DNA from: Oceanobacillus halophilus
GTDB lineage: Bacteria > Bacillota > Bacilli > Bacillales > Amphibacillaceae
Reading direction: 5' to 3'
Assembly: GCF_003628505.1 (NCBI RefSeq)
Contig: NZ_RBZP01000009.1
Location: 1-64,000, forward strand
Length of the DNA: 64,000 nucleotides
The stretch's first letter is position 1. Each line of letters opens with the position of its first letter. The notes beneath the pieces were generated by a model, which did not search any database, was not told the DNA's origin, and saw only the letters and a list, made by a program, of their open reading frames with translations. The translations under genes were made by a program, and so were the position numbers. Positions 55,877-64,000 of this stretch are shown here, one piece after another.

Positions 55877-57340
55877 ATGCAAACGACAGAAACAGAAACA
55901 GTAGTAAAACCAATTAATTGTTCGCATTATATTAATGGCAAGTATGTACCTTCAAGTAATGGAAAGACATTTGAAAATGTAAACCCAGCAACAGAAGAGG
56001 TATTAGGTGTTGTTGCAGAAGGTGGAAAAGAAGAAGTGGATCAAGCAGTTAAATCAGCAAAAAAGGCATTGAAAGGGGAATGGAGTACACTTCCATTAAG
56101 AAAACGTTCTGCGATTGTCCGTAAAATCGGTGACCTAATTTTAGAAAGAAAATCTGAATTAGCGACGCTTGAATCATTAGATACAGGGAAGCCATTATGG
56201 TTATCCAAAAGTGTAGACATTGATCGTGCAGCATATAACTTCCATTTCTTTGCTGACTATATGATTTCAGTTGGAACCGAATCTTATCAGCAAGATGATA
56301 TTGCCATTCACTATGCTGTTCGTCGTCCAACTGGTGTCGTGGGACTAATTAATCCTTGGAATCTGCCATTATTACTTATGACATGGAAACTTGCTCCAGC
56401 ACTTGCTGCAGGAAATACAGTAGTTATGAAACCATCTGAAGTAACACCAATGACAGCTACGGTTTTAGCTGAAATTTGTACAGAAGCGGGTGTGCCAGAT
56501 GGTGTAGTAAACATGGTACATGGTTTTGGAGAAACTGGTGCAGCAATCACTTCTCATGAAGATGTAGACGCAATTGCCTTTACTGGAGAAACCATTACAG
56601 GTAGTGCGATTATGAAGTCGGCTGCTCCAACCTTGAAAAAATTATCTTTTGAACTTGGCGGTAAAAATCCAAACATCATTTTCGGTGATGCAGATTTAGA
56701 TGATGTGATTGAAACAACCATGAAATCCAGTTTTATCAATCAAGGGGAAGTATGTCTTTGTGGTTCAAGAATCTATGTGGAACGTTCCATTTATGATGAA
56801 TTCTTAAATCGTTTTGTTGCTAAAACAAAAGAGTTAAAAGTTGGAGATCCATTTGATGAAACGACGAATGTTGGTGCATTAGTAAGTGAAGAACATTATA
56901 ACAAAGTTCTAAGCTACCTAGATATTGCCAAGGAAGAAGGAGGAACCTTCTTAACAGGTGGTAAGGCTGCTGACATTGAAAAAGGATTTTACGTTGAACC
57001 AACTATTATTACTGGGCTTGGAAAAGAGTCAAGATGTGTACGCGAAGAAATTTTTGGGCCAGTGGTAACAGTGATTCCTTTCGACACAGAAGAAGAAGTG
57101 ATGGAACAAGTAAATGGTACACACTACGGATTAAGTGCAAGCTTGTGGACGAGTGATATCAAACGTGCTACGCGTTTATCTGCACAAATTGAAGCTGGTA
57201 TGGTTTGGGTAAATACTTGGTTCTTACGTGATTTACGTACTCCATTTGGCGGAATGAAACATAGTGGAATTGGCCGTGAAGGTGGAGCACATAGCTTTGA
57301 CTTTTATTCCGAATTAACAAATGTAACTGTCAAACTCTAG
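55877..57340 (+). CDS. dmpC: 2-hydroxymuconic semialdehyde dehydrogenase
   Basis: The 487-residue NAD-dependent aldehyde dehydrogenase has PWNLPLLLMTWKLAPALAAGN, FELGGKNPN with the general-base Glu and catalytic Cys293 in NQGEVCLCGSR. In this operon it oxidises 2-hydroxymuconic semialdehyde to 4-oxalocrotonate, the NAD branch of meta cleavage (DmpC/XylG type). The ATG follows AAGGAGG by 8 bases; the frame is open 12 codons upstream. First gene of the catabolic operon; the next follows after 10 bases. Confidence 0.92.
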   Translation: MQTTETETVVKPINCSHYINGKYVPSSNGKTFENVNPATEEVLGVVAEGGKEEVDQAVKSAKKALKGEWSTLPLRKRSAIVRKIGDLILERKSELATLESLDTGKPLWLSKSVDIDRAAYNFHFFADYMISVGTESYQQDDIAIHYAVRRPTGVVGLINPWNLPLLLMTWKLAPALAAGNTVVMKPSEVTPMTATVLAEICTEAGVPDGVVNMVHGFGETGAAITSHEDVDAIAFTGETITGSAIMKSAAPTLKKLSFELGGKNPNIIFGDADLDDVIETTMKSSFINQGEVCLCGSRIYVERSIYDEFLNRFVAKTKELKVGDPFDETTNVGALVSEEHYNKVLSYLDIAKEEGGTFLTGGKAADIEKGFYVEPTIITGLGKESRCVREEIFGPVVTVIPFDTEEEVMEQVNGTHYGLSASLWTSDIKRATRLSAQIEAGMVWVNTWFLRDLRTPFGGMKHSGIGREGGAHSFDFYSELTNVTVKL

Positions 57341-57350
57341 GAGGATGAAT

Positions 57351-58145
57351 ATGAAAACAGAAAACACATCTAAAACAGCAAGTCATGCCAAACACTTAGC
57401 AAATGCCTGGAGTAACGGGGAAGGGGTTCAGCCACTAACAACGCTGGATCCTGACCTCTCCATTGATGAAGCCTATCAAGTACAATTACACACCATCGAA
57501 GAAAACGTAGAAAACGGGCAAAAAATCACTGGAAAAAAAATTGGCTTAACTTCTAAAGCAATGCAAGATATGTTAGGTGTTGGGGAACCAGATTATGGTC
57601 ATTTATTGGATCAGATGGAAGTGGAAAATGGGGGCTCGATTTCGTTTAAACAGGTTTTACAGCCAAAGGTGGAAGGAGAACTTGCCTTTATTTTAAAAGA
57701 GGATTTAGTTGGACCAAATGTAACCACTTTGGATGTTTTGCAGGCAACGGATGTCGTAGTTCCTGCACTTGAAATCGTAGACAGCCGGATTAAAGATTGG
57801 AAGATTACGTTAGCTGATACGGTTGCTGACAATGCTTCTTCTGGGCTATACGTTCTTGGTGGAAGACCGAAAAAAATTTCTGATGTAGATATTAAACAAA
57901 TTGGAATGGCTCTTTATAAAAATGATGAAGTGCAAAATACAGGGGTTGGTGCTGCAGCATTAGGTGATCCAGCAAAATGTGTTGCGTGGTTAGCTAATAA
58001 ACTTGCAACCTATGGAATTACGTTAAAGGCTGGAGAAGTAATCCTATCTGGTGCGCTATCTGCAGCTGTCGAAGCAGAACCTGGCGACCATTTATACGCG
58101 AAATTTGCCGAACTAGGTGAAGTACATGTATCGTTTGAGGAATAA
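57351..58145 (+). CDS. dmpE: 2-oxopent-4-enoate hydratase
   Basis: The 264-residue protein is a hydratase/decarboxylase-family enzyme closest in pattern to DmpE: KITGKKIGLTSKAMQDMLGVGEPDYGHLLDQM, the metal ligands in PKVEGELAFIL, VDSRIKDWKI and NASSGLYVLGG. It adds water to 2-oxopent-4-enoate, giving 4-hydroxy-2-oxovalerate. The ATG at 57351 follows AGGAGG by 6 bases; an ATG at 57345 touches that site and is less likely. Confidence 0.9.
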   Translation: MKTENTSKTASHAKHLANAWSNGEGVQPLTTLDPDLSIDEAYQVQLHTIEENVENGQKITGKKIGLTSKAMQDMLGVGEPDYGHLLDQMEVENGGSISFKQVLQPKVEGELAFILKEDLVGPNVTTLDVLQATDVVVPALEIVDSRIKDWKITLADTVADNASSGLYVLGGRPKKISDVDIKQIGMALYKNDEVQNTGVGAAALGDPAKCVAWLANKLATYGITLKAGEVILSGALSAAVEAEPGDHLYAKFAELGEVHVSFEE

Positions 58146-58163
58146 ACAAAGGAGGGATGACGG

Positions 58164-59048
58164 GTGAGTAAGGTAAAAGTTGGAATTATCGGATCTGGAA
58201 ACATCGGATCAGACTTAATGGTGAAGTTAACCAAATCGGAAACCTTGGAATTAACGACGATGATGGGGATCGATGCAACGTCAAGAGGGATGCAGCATGC
58301 AAAGCATATAGGACTGGAAGTTTTTGATAATGGTGTAGATGGTTTATTGGAAAACCCTGATTTAGTTGATATCATTTTTGATGCAACGAGTGCTGGTGCA
58401 CATATTCATAATGCAGAAGTAGCGAAAAAACTTGGCAAGCAGATGCTGGATTTAACACCTGCAGCAATCGGGCCTTTTATTGTGCCAACGGTTAATCTAG
58501 GGGATCACTTGGATGCAGACAACGTCAATTTGATTACATGTGGCGGGCAAGCAACGATTCCGATTATCCATGCCATCCATGAAGTGGCACCAGTCGAATA
58601 CGGCGAAATTGTTGCGACGATTTCCAGTAAGAGTGCCGGTCCTGGGACAAGAGCGAATATTGATGAATTCACGGAAACGACCGCAAAAGGAATTGAACAG
58701 GTTGGCGGAGCTAAAAAAGGAAAAGCTATCATTATCCTAAATCCAGCAGAACCACCAATCATGATGCGTGATACCGTCCATGCGATTGTTGAAGAGGGAA
58801 CAATGGACGAAGAGAAAATTACAAATTCAATTACAGAGATGGCAAATAAAGTAGAGTCCTATGTTCCTGGATATAAAGTACGGACAGAACCGATTTTTGA
58901 GGGGAATAAAGTAACGGTTTTCCTTGAAATTGAAGGCGCTGGCCACTACTTACCGAAGTATGCCGGTAATCTGGACATTATGACGTCTGCAGCAGTGAAA
59001 GTCGCAGAGGAATTTGCGAAAAACCGTGTGAATGTAGCGGCAAACTAA
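58164..59048 (+). CDS. dmpF: Acetaldehyde dehydrogenase (acylating)
   Basis: The 294-residue enzyme has an N-terminal NAD site ([14 protein letters not shown]) and catalytic Cys126 in [12 protein letters not shown]. It turns acetaldehyde and CoA into acetyl-CoA with NAD. In this family it forms a channelling complex with the aldolase encoded 21 bases downstream. The GTG start follows GGAGGGATGACGG. Typical length. Confidence 0.95.
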   Translation: MSKVKVGIIGSGNIGSDLMVKLTKSETLELTTMMGIDATSRGMQHAKHIGLEVFDNGVDGLLENPDLVDIIFDATSAGAHIHNAEVAKKLGKQMLDLTPAAIGPFIVPTVNLGDHLDADNVNLITCGGQATIPIIHAIHEVAPVEYGEIVATISSKSAGPGTRANIDEFTETTAKGIEQVGGAKKGKAIIILNPAEPPIMMRDTVHAIVEEGTMDEEKITNSITEMANKVESYVPGYKVRTEPIFEGNKVTVFLEIEGAGHYLPKYAGNLDIMTSAAVKVAEEFAKNRVNVAAN

Positions 59049-59069
59049 ATGAATGAGAGGAGGAAGAAC

Positions 59070-60089
59070 ATGTCCAATCAATCAGATATAAAATTAACAG
59101 AAGTTGCATTACGTGATGGCAGTCATGCGGTTAGTCATCAATATACAGTGGGGCAAGTAACGTCAGTGGCAAAAGCATTAAACGAGGCACATGTTCCATA
59201 TATTGAGGTTTCTCATGGAGATGGATTAGGCGGTTCATCCTTACAGTATGGGCAGTCTCTAACAGATGAATTGAAATTGATTGAAGCAGCAGTTTCTGTA
59301 ACAGATTTTTCAAAAATTGCGGTGTTATTACTACCAGGTATTGGTACGATTGAAGATTTGAAAAAAGCAGCGGGTCTTGGGGCGAAAATGGCACGTGTTG
59401 CTACACATGTTACGGAAGCAGACGTATCCAAACAGCACATTGAAACGGCAAAAGATTTAGGCATGGAAACAGTTGGCTTTTTAATGATGAGTCATATGGC
59501 ACCGGCAAGTAAATTAGTAGAACAAGCAAAACTGATGGAAAACTATGGCGCGGACACTGTATATGTCGTCGACTCAGCAGGTGCACTTCTTCCGCATGAG
59601 GTGAAAGAACGAATTGCAGCACTAAGGCAAGAGTTAACGGTAAATATTGGTTTCCATGCTCATAACAATCTGTCCCTTGCCATGGGAAATACATTAGCAG
59701 CAATTGAGGCAGGTGCTACCAGAATTGATGGGAGCATTCGCTGTTTAGGTGCAGGTGCAGGGAACACGCAAACAGAGGTATTAGTTGCCGTCTTAGAACG
59801 AATGGGACTAAAAACGGGTGTGGATCTTTATAAGATGATGGACATTGCGGAAGACATTGTCGCACCAATTTTACCGAAACCGCAAGAAATTAATAGAGAC
59901 AGCTTAACATTAGGTTACGCTGGTGTTTATTCTAGTTTTCTATTACATGCAAACCGTGCAGCTAAAAGATTCAATGTTGATTCACGTGATATTTTGGTAG
60001 AGTTAGGAAGAAGAGAAATTATAGGCGGACAGGAAGATATGATTATCGATGTTGCAGCAGAACTTGCTAAAGCCAAAGCACCAGTTTAA
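59070..60089 (+). CDS. dmpG: 4-hydroxy-2-oxovalerate aldolase
   Basis: The 339-residue aldolase has the HMGL-like barrel motifs EVALRDGSHAVSHQYT, metal-binding HAHNNLSLAMGN, and GAGAGNTQTEVLVAVL. It splits 4-hydroxy-2-oxovalerate to pyruvate and acetaldehyde and passes the aldehyde to its DmpF partner. I chose the ATG at 59070 after GAGGAGG; the frame is open seven codons upstream to 59049. Confidence 0.95.
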   Translation: MSNQSDIKLTEVALRDGSHAVSHQYTVGQVTSVAKALNEAHVPYIEVSHGDGLGGSSLQYGQSLTDELKLIEAAVSVTDFSKIAVLLLPGIGTIEDLKKAAGLGAKMARVATHVTEADVSKQHIETAKDLGMETVGFLMMSHMAPASKLVEQAKLMENYGADTVYVVDSAGALLPHEVKERIAALRQELTVNIGFHAHNNLSLAMGNTLAAIEAGATRIDGSIRCLGAGAGNTQTEVLVAVLERMGLKTGVDLYKMMDIAEDIVAPILPKPQEINRDSLTLGYAGVYSSFLLHANRAAKRFNVDSRDILVELGRREIIGGQEDMIIDVAAELAKAKAPV

Positions 60090-60111
60090 TAAGAAAGTCG
60101 GAGGTGGGAAC

Positions 60112-60900
60112 ATGGACAAGAATTTAATTGAAGAGTTGGCTAATTATGTACATCATGCGGAAAAAAAAAAACGAGAAATAACGAAGATAACTGCAGAATT
60201 ATATCCAGAACTTTCTATTGAAGAGTCGTACTTGATACAAGAAGAATTAATTAAGCAAAAATTAGATGAAGGAAAAAAAATTATTGGTCCTAAAATGGGA
60301 ATTACTAGCGAAGCGAAAATGAAGCAAATGAATGTCGATGATCCCATTTATGGTTATGTATTCGACTATATGGTTGTTAATGAAGGAGATTCCATTTCTG
60401 TTGAGGATTATATCCATCCCAAAGTGGAACCGGAAATAGGCTTTATTCTATCAAGAGATTTGGAAGGACCAGATATAACACCACTTGATGTGATGCGGGC
60501 AACCGAATATGTCTTCCCGGCGATTGAGATTATTGATAGTCGCTATGAAAACTTTAATTTCACATTACCAGATGTTATTGCGGATAACACCTCTGCAGCT
60601 GGTGCCGTTTTCGGAACGACTTTAAAAAGACCTGAATCATTGGAACTGGATGTAGTAGGGGTTACTTTATCTATTAATGGAGAAATCAAATCATTGGGGG
60701 CAGGTGCTGCGGTGTTAGGCCATCCGGCAAATTCAGTTGCTCGACTTGCTAATATGCTAGCTAAGAAAGGCGAAAAGGTGAAAGCTGGACAGCCGATTCT
60801 AACTGGGGGTATCACAGCAGCGGTTCGCCTTAAACCTGGTGACTTTGTCAGTGCAAAATATGGTGGTCTAGGAGATATCTCCTTTTTTGTGAAAGAATAA
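60112..60900 (+). CDS. dmpH: 4-oxalocrotonate decarboxylase
   Basis: The 262-residue protein is the second hydratase/decarboxylase-family member. Its IIGPKMGITSEAKMKQMNVDDPIYGYVFDYM and IHPKVEPEIGFIL segments follow the DmpH/XylI pattern (G-x-K-M-G-L/I-T-S; P-I-Y-G) and differ from the DmpE type. It decarboxylates the keto form of 4-oxalocrotonate to 2-oxopent-4-enoate and is expected to complex with the hydratase. The ATG at 60112 follows GGAGGTGG; the frame is open 21 codons upstream, inside the aldolase gene. Confidence 0.9.
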   Translation: MDKNLIEELANYVHHAEKKKREITKITAELYPELSIEESYLIQEELIKQKLDEGKKIIGPKMGITSEAKMKQMNVDDPIYGYVFDYMVVNEGDSISVEDYIHPKVEPEIGFILSRDLEGPDITPLDVMRATEYVFPAIEIIDSRYENFNFTLPDVIADNTSAAGAVFGTTLKRPESLELDVVGVTLSINGEIKSLGAGAAVLGHPANSVARLANMLAKKGEKVKAGQPILTGGITAAVRLKPGDFVSAKYGGLGDISFFVKE

Positions 60901-60927
60901 AATTTCGTTAATAGAGGAGTGAGGAAT

Positions 60928-61119
60928 TTGCCATTAGTTAACATTCAAATCATGGAAGGCAGATCTCAAGAAAAGATTAATGCATTAATGAAAAATGTAA
61001 CAGAAACAGTTAGTGAATCACTGGATGCTCCGAAACAAAATGTACGTGTTATTGTTACTGAAGTACCAAAAACACATTGGGCAATTGGTGGGACAAGTGC
61101 GAAAGATTTGGGCAGATAA
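60928..61119 (+). CDS. dmpI: 4-oxalocrotonate tautomerase
   Basis: The 63-residue protein starts (M)PLVNIQIMEGRSQEK, giving the catalytic N-terminal Pro after Met removal. Arg in the EGR segment and a second conserved Arg (VRVIVTEV) are in place. It converts the enol of 4-oxalocrotonate to the keto form used by the decarboxylase. The TTG start is eight bases after GAGGAG. It is followed by a strong hairpin at 61133-61172. Confidence 0.93.
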   Translation: MPLVNIQIMEGRSQEKINALMKNVTETVSESLDAPKQNVRVIVTEVPKTHWAIGGTSAKDLGR

Positions 61120-61132
61120 AAAATGAGTACGT

Positions 61133-61172
61133 TGGATTCGGGATGATCCTTATACGGGGATCCCCTGAATCT
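61133..61172 (+). terminator. Stable hairpin after the tautomerase gene
   Basis: GGATTC, GG and GATCC pair with GGATC, CC and GAATC around TTATACGG. There is no T-run, so it may protect the mRNA end or need a factor to terminate. Confidence 0.5.
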
Positions 61173-61219
61173 ATGATACTAGGAAAAATTTCATAATTTA
61201 ATGAAATAATTTTTAGAAT

Positions 61220-61236
61220 GTTGCGTATAGAGGAAC
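61220..61236. promoter_or_regulatory. Candidate IclR operator, copy 2
   Basis: GTTGCGTATAGAGGAAC differs at one base from 55695-55711. It overlaps the expected -35 of a promoter with TATAAT at 61246, before the catechol 2,3-dioxygenase gene. Confidence 0.7.
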
Positions 61237-61407
61237 GATTGTCTTTATAATATATTCACTTGTTTTATAATAGAAATAAGAAATTATTACTAGTTAAACT
61301 TTAGCTTTGAATTCCATAAAGAGCGTTTCATGAAAACCATATTTTTTTGAATAGTGGTGGAAGCGTTATCAAAGGGAAAAAATAATAAAATACAAGGGGG
61401 AATTATT

Positions 61408-62394
61408 GTGGAAAAAGAATTGAAAAGGTTTGATGTTGCACAATTAGCTCATGTGGAGATTTTTACTCCGGATCCTGATGGAACACTATGGTTTTTTAAA
61501 GAAATTCTGGGAATGTCAGAAACAGCTAGAGAAGGTCAGTCAGTTTATCTTCGCTCATATGAAGACTTCTATCATCATTCACTGAAAGTTACAGAAAGAA
61601 ATGAACCTGGGTTAGGTCATGTCAGTTGGAGAGCGAGTTCTAAAAATTCATTGGAACGACGTGTAAAAGACCTTGAAAAATCTGGTGCTGGGAAAGGTTG
61701 GATTGATGGGGATCTAGGTCATGGTGCAGCTTACCAATTTGTAACACCAGACAATCATCGTATGGAGATTCTTTGGGATATTGATTATTACCAAGCGGCA
61801 GAAAATGAAACAACTTCTTTAAAAAATAGACCTCAAAAACGCCCAAATAAAGGGGTCCCTGTTCGACGTATTGACCATGTTAACTTGATGTCAAGTAATG
61901 TAACTGCCAATAAAAACTTTATGATGGATGAACTTGGATTTAACCTAAGAGAACATGTTGTGAAAAACGATGGATCTGAAATTGGTTCCTGGTTAAGTGT
62001 TAGTCCATTAGTTCACGAACTTGCCTTCATGGGCGACCAAAGTACTCCTGAAAGAGGGTTAGGAAAACTTCATCATATTGCATTCTGGTATGGTTTTCCA
62101 CAACATTTACATGATTTATCAGAATTGTTAACAGAAAATAACATAAAAATTGAAGCCGGGCCATTAAAACATGGAGTATCTCAGGCAATGTGTATGTACG
62201 TCTTTGAACCGGGTGGAAATCGTATAGAGTTATTCGGTGATTCTGGCTACCTTATTTTTGATCCGGACTGGAAACCAGTTACATGGACAGAGGAAGAAGT
62301 AGAGCAAGCAATCATTTTCTATGGAGCACCACTACCAGATACTTATTTCAAATATGGAACGCCTCATGTAAAGTCGCCTGTACCATCAAAATAA
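61408..62394 (+). CDS. dmpB: Catechol 2,3-dioxygenase
   Basis: The 328-residue extradiol dioxygenase has two vicinal-oxygen-chelate modules. The iron ligands are His157 (RRIDHVNLM), His223 or 222 (LHHIAFWYG) and Glu274 ([13 protein letters not shown]); His203 (LVHELAF) fits the acid-base His. It opens catechol to 2-hydroxymuconic semialdehyde with O2. The length resembles PheB of Geobacillus. The GTG follows AAGGGGG by 7 bases; that G-rich site is complementary to the RoxS loop. It has its own promoter and operator, apart from the operon upstream. Confidence 0.94.
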   Translation: MEKELKRFDVAQLAHVEIFTPDPDGTLWFFKEILGMSETAREGQSVYLRSYEDFYHHSLKVTERNEPGLGHVSWRASSKNSLERRVKDLEKSGAGKGWIDGDLGHGAAYQFVTPDNHRMEILWDIDYYQAAENETTSLKNRPQKRPNKGVPVRRIDHVNLMSSNVTANKNFMMDELGFNLREHVVKNDGSEIGSWLSVSPLVHELAFMGDQSTPERGLGKLHHIAFWYGFPQHLHDLSELLTENNIKIEAGPLKHGVSQAMCMYVFEPGGNRIELFGDSGYLIFDPDWKPVTWTEEEVEQAIIFYGAPLPDTYFKYGTPHVKSPVPSK

Positions 62395-62409
62395 GTATAA
62401 GATATAAAA

Positions 62410-62442
62410 GTAACCTCTTCCGTGCAGGGAAGGGGTTATTTA
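62410..62442 (+). terminator. Intrinsic terminator after the dioxygenase gene
   Basis: GTAACCTCTTCC pairs with GGAAGGGGTTAT and is followed by TTATAT. Confidence 0.7.
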
Positions 62443-62547
62443 TATCGGAAACTGATAGTGGATAATATCATTTTACTAGGATTTAGTGAATAGTAAAGTG
62501 AAACCAATTATAATGGTCAAAGGGATTTAAACAGGGAATATTACAAA

Positions 62548-62603
62548 TAAAAGTGTCCGTACCTCGTAATTCTTTTGATAATCAAGGGTCCGGACACTTT
62601 ATT
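62548..62603. terminator. Hairpin between convergent genes
   Basis: AAAGTGTCCG pairs with CGGACACTTT with a 31-base loop; it probably ends the C39-like gene on the minus strand. Confidence 0.6.
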
Positions 62604-62605
62604 AA

Positions 62606-63094
62606 TTAATAGGAAATCGCTCTATTTTTTTGACCTTGCCAAATTTCATTGAATTCCTTTTTAGTGATTTTTATGTCTTTTTCCGCAGTCCACGGATCAT
62701 TGTAATAATAGTGTTCATCATCAAATCCAGTTAATGTAATGGCGTGAACGGTGAATCCATGCATGGAAGAAACCAAAACAACTACAGGTATATTATTGGA
62801 TAATTGATTTTCTAAATCATCATTTGTTTTACCAGTGAGATTATTAGCACTTCCTGCATATTTTTCAATGAGGTCTATTAATGCAGAAGGATAAATAGTC
62901 CATCCGTCCGGTGTGAAGGGATCACCAACATACCCGAGATTCGGATCTTCTACATGTCTTGGCATTTCATTCGCCAGTGCTATTTTGTCTACATTAATTC
63001 CTTTAAATTGCAGCATCATGGTTACTGCGGTAATTTCACAACCTGTAGGCAACTCAGGTTGTTGACCAATAATCGGTACGTTTAGTTTAATCAT
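62606..63094 (-). CDS. C39-like papain-fold peptidase
   Basis: The 162-residue protein has the catalytic Cys in LPTGCEITAVTMML, His in HAITLTGFDD and Asp or Asn in YYNDPW, with the GYVGDPFTPDG segment, all typical of the C39-like (peptidase_C39_2) family. No signal peptide is visible, so it would act in the cytoplasm or be exported by another route. Substrate unknown. The ATG follows AGAGGAG by 8 bases. Confidence 0.85.
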   Translation of the reverse strand: MIKLNVPIIGQQPELPTGCEITAVTMMLQFKGINVDKIALANEMPRHVEDPNLGYVGDPFTPDGWTIYPSALIDLIEKYAGSANNLTGKTNDDLENQLSNNIPVVVLVSSMHGFTVHAITLTGFDDEHYYYNDPWTAEKDIKITKKEFNEIWQGQKNRAISY

Positions 63095-63167
63095 TGCATT
63101 TTCTCCTCTTTTGAATAAATCATTTTTCTATTAATTCTATCATATTACAGAAGCTAACATATGCTTA

Positions 63168-63533
63168 TTACTTATTTAAAGAAATAGCTGTTTGAATAAG
63201 AGAGGTAAGGGCTTCTGGTTGAATATCTTCCATCTTTTTTATTCGAACGTGCCTCATTGTTTTTCCAGTGCCTTGTAATAAATTGTGCGTGTCTTTATTT
63301 TCAAGTTCATTCCCTTTCTGAAAACCAAGATTGACATGTTTCTTTGCAGTTTGCAGATAACAAACTAACCCATTATTTGAATAGTTAGGCATAGACCATT
63401 TATATTCTTCTACAAGATCTGGGGAAGCGTTAAGAATGATTTCTCTTAGAGCATTTGTAAGCTCTTGGATATCATCTGGCAAATTAAAAATAAATTGATC
63501 AACTTCTTTTATAGTCCTTCCTTGATTTTCCAT
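63168..63533 (-). CDS. DUF1801 protein
   Basis: The 121-residue protein has the DUF1801 (YdhG-like) pattern: VDQFIFNLPDDIQELTNALREII, then EYKWSMPNYS and VNLGFQKGNEL, ending in RHVRIKKMEDIQPEAL. The function of the family is unknown. The ATG follows AAAGGAG. It lies 18 bases after the DUF1232 gene and is probably cotranscribed with it. Confidence 0.87.
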   Translation of the reverse strand: MENQGRTIKEVDQFIFNLPDDIQELTNALREIILNASPDLVEEYKWSMPNYSNNGLVCYLQTAKKHVNLGFQKGNELENKDTHNLLQGTGKTMRHVRIKKMEDIQPEALTSLIQTAISLNK

Positions 63534-63551
63534 AGAATGCTCCTTTTTGAG

Positions 63552-64000
63552 TTAAATTTTTTCATCGATTTCGGCTATATTTAAATTGTCACCAAACCAA
63601 ATTTTTAGCTTATCTTTCGCTTGCAGTTTGATATCTTCGTCAATATACATAGCAACATGAAATAATGCAGCAGTAAGTGCCCCTAGATCATCAGCATATC
63701 CCGCACCCAAAGCAACATCTGGAATCAGGTCTAATGGAAGAATGAAATATCCCAAAGCTCCAGCAATAGTGGCTTTAGCTTTGAATGGAACTTCTGGTTT
63801 TTGCAATGTGAAATATAGGAGCAGTACAGCATAAATAACTGAAGAACCAGCTCTTTTTGAAAATCTTTGGATTTTATACCATAACCTGTCTTCGGAGAAA
63901 TGTTGATTATGTTTTTGGATTTCTTCTTCTTCCATGTTTTCTGCGGTATCTTTAATGTCTTCCATCTCTTTATCTGTTATGTTTAATTGTTCTATGTTTT
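63552..64000 (-). CDS. DUF1232 (YkvA-like) membrane protein, 5' end outside window
   Basis: The frame shows the YkvA/DUF1232 domain, with a hydrophobic segment SSVIYAVLLLYFTL and the motif KATIAGALGYFILPLDLIPDV followed by GYADDLGAL. The frame stays open to the window edge beyond the first ATG at 63965, and that ATG has no spaced ribosome binding site, so the true start is probably outside. The N-terminal part seen is acidic. Role unknown; members are small membrane proteins. Confidence 0.82.
   Translation of the reverse strand, partial: NIEQLNITDKEMEDIKDTAENMEEEEIQKHNQHFSEDRLWYKIQRFSKRAGSSVIYAVLLLYFTLQKPEVPFKAKATIAGALGYFILPLDLIPDVALGAGYADDLGALTAALFHVAMYIDEDIKLQAKDKLKIWFGDNLNIAEIDEKI

Overview
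The window looks like the chromosome of a low-GC, spore-forming Bacillaceae bacterium close to Oceanobacillus or Virgibacillus. Three things point there. Long blocks follow Bacillus subtilis gene order (yitS-T-U-V-W; yjaV-med-fabH-fabF; yjbA-trpS; yjbC-spx-mecA-coiA-pepF; yjbH-I-K-M-nadK-yjbO-prpE; yjcF-G-H). There are spore coat genes (cotO, cotZ family). Ribosome binding sites are strong GGAGG types with frequent GTG and TTG starts. No phage, plasmid, rRNA, tRNA or CRISPR locus was seen.

Layout. 1-3.1 kb: end of a repeat element, a YppF-like gene and a large membrane-anchored beta-propeller protein. 3.2-8.8 kb: the yitS-yitW block with small genes between. 9-10.9 kb: a cold-shock protein, UppP, a Gly/Tyr-rich protein and a DUF2929 gene. 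11.9-20.9 kb: yjaV-like, med, fabH-fabF (FapR-like site), yjbA, trpS (T-box leader), a glycoside-hydrolase-like protein and yjbC. 21.3-35.2 kb: redox and proteolysis genes (spx, mecA, coiA, pepF, yjbH, truncated haemoglobin), (p)ppGpp synthetase, NAD kinase, a pseudouridine synthase, prpE and mgtE. 35.4-45.2 kb: NERD protein, 21-bp-periodic repeat array, spore coat genes, yjcFGH and a heterodimeric ABC exporter. 45.5-51.5 kb: a c-di-GMP cluster. 51.7-54.2 kb: lipoprotein and guaC. 54.7-62.4 kb: an IclR regulator and a complete catechol meta-cleavage pathway. 62.6 kb to the end: C39-like protease, DUF1801 and DUF1232 genes, the last running off the edge.

The most striking feature is between pepF and yjbH: three almost identical copies of an sRNA gene that I recognise as RoxS/RsaE. 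Each has its own sigma-A promoter, a ResD/Rex-like operator and an intrinsic terminator. In B. subtilis a single roxS sits at this same position. Here the copies are separated by members of a GC-rich repeat family. One member (27135-27776) has GGCTCTTTTC ends and a perfect 8-bp direct repeat on both sides, so the family looks like a non-autonomous transposon, possibly of ISL3 type. At least eight full or partial members lie in the window.

The aromatic cluster encodes all seven steps from catechol to pyruvate and acetyl-CoA through the 4-oxalocrotonate branch, but no ring hydroxylase. Two copies of a 17-bp inverted repeat, one before each transcription unit, are the likely IclR operators. The catechol dioxygenase ribosome binding site is complementary to the C-rich loop of the RoxS copies, which suggests the sRNA may act on this pathway.
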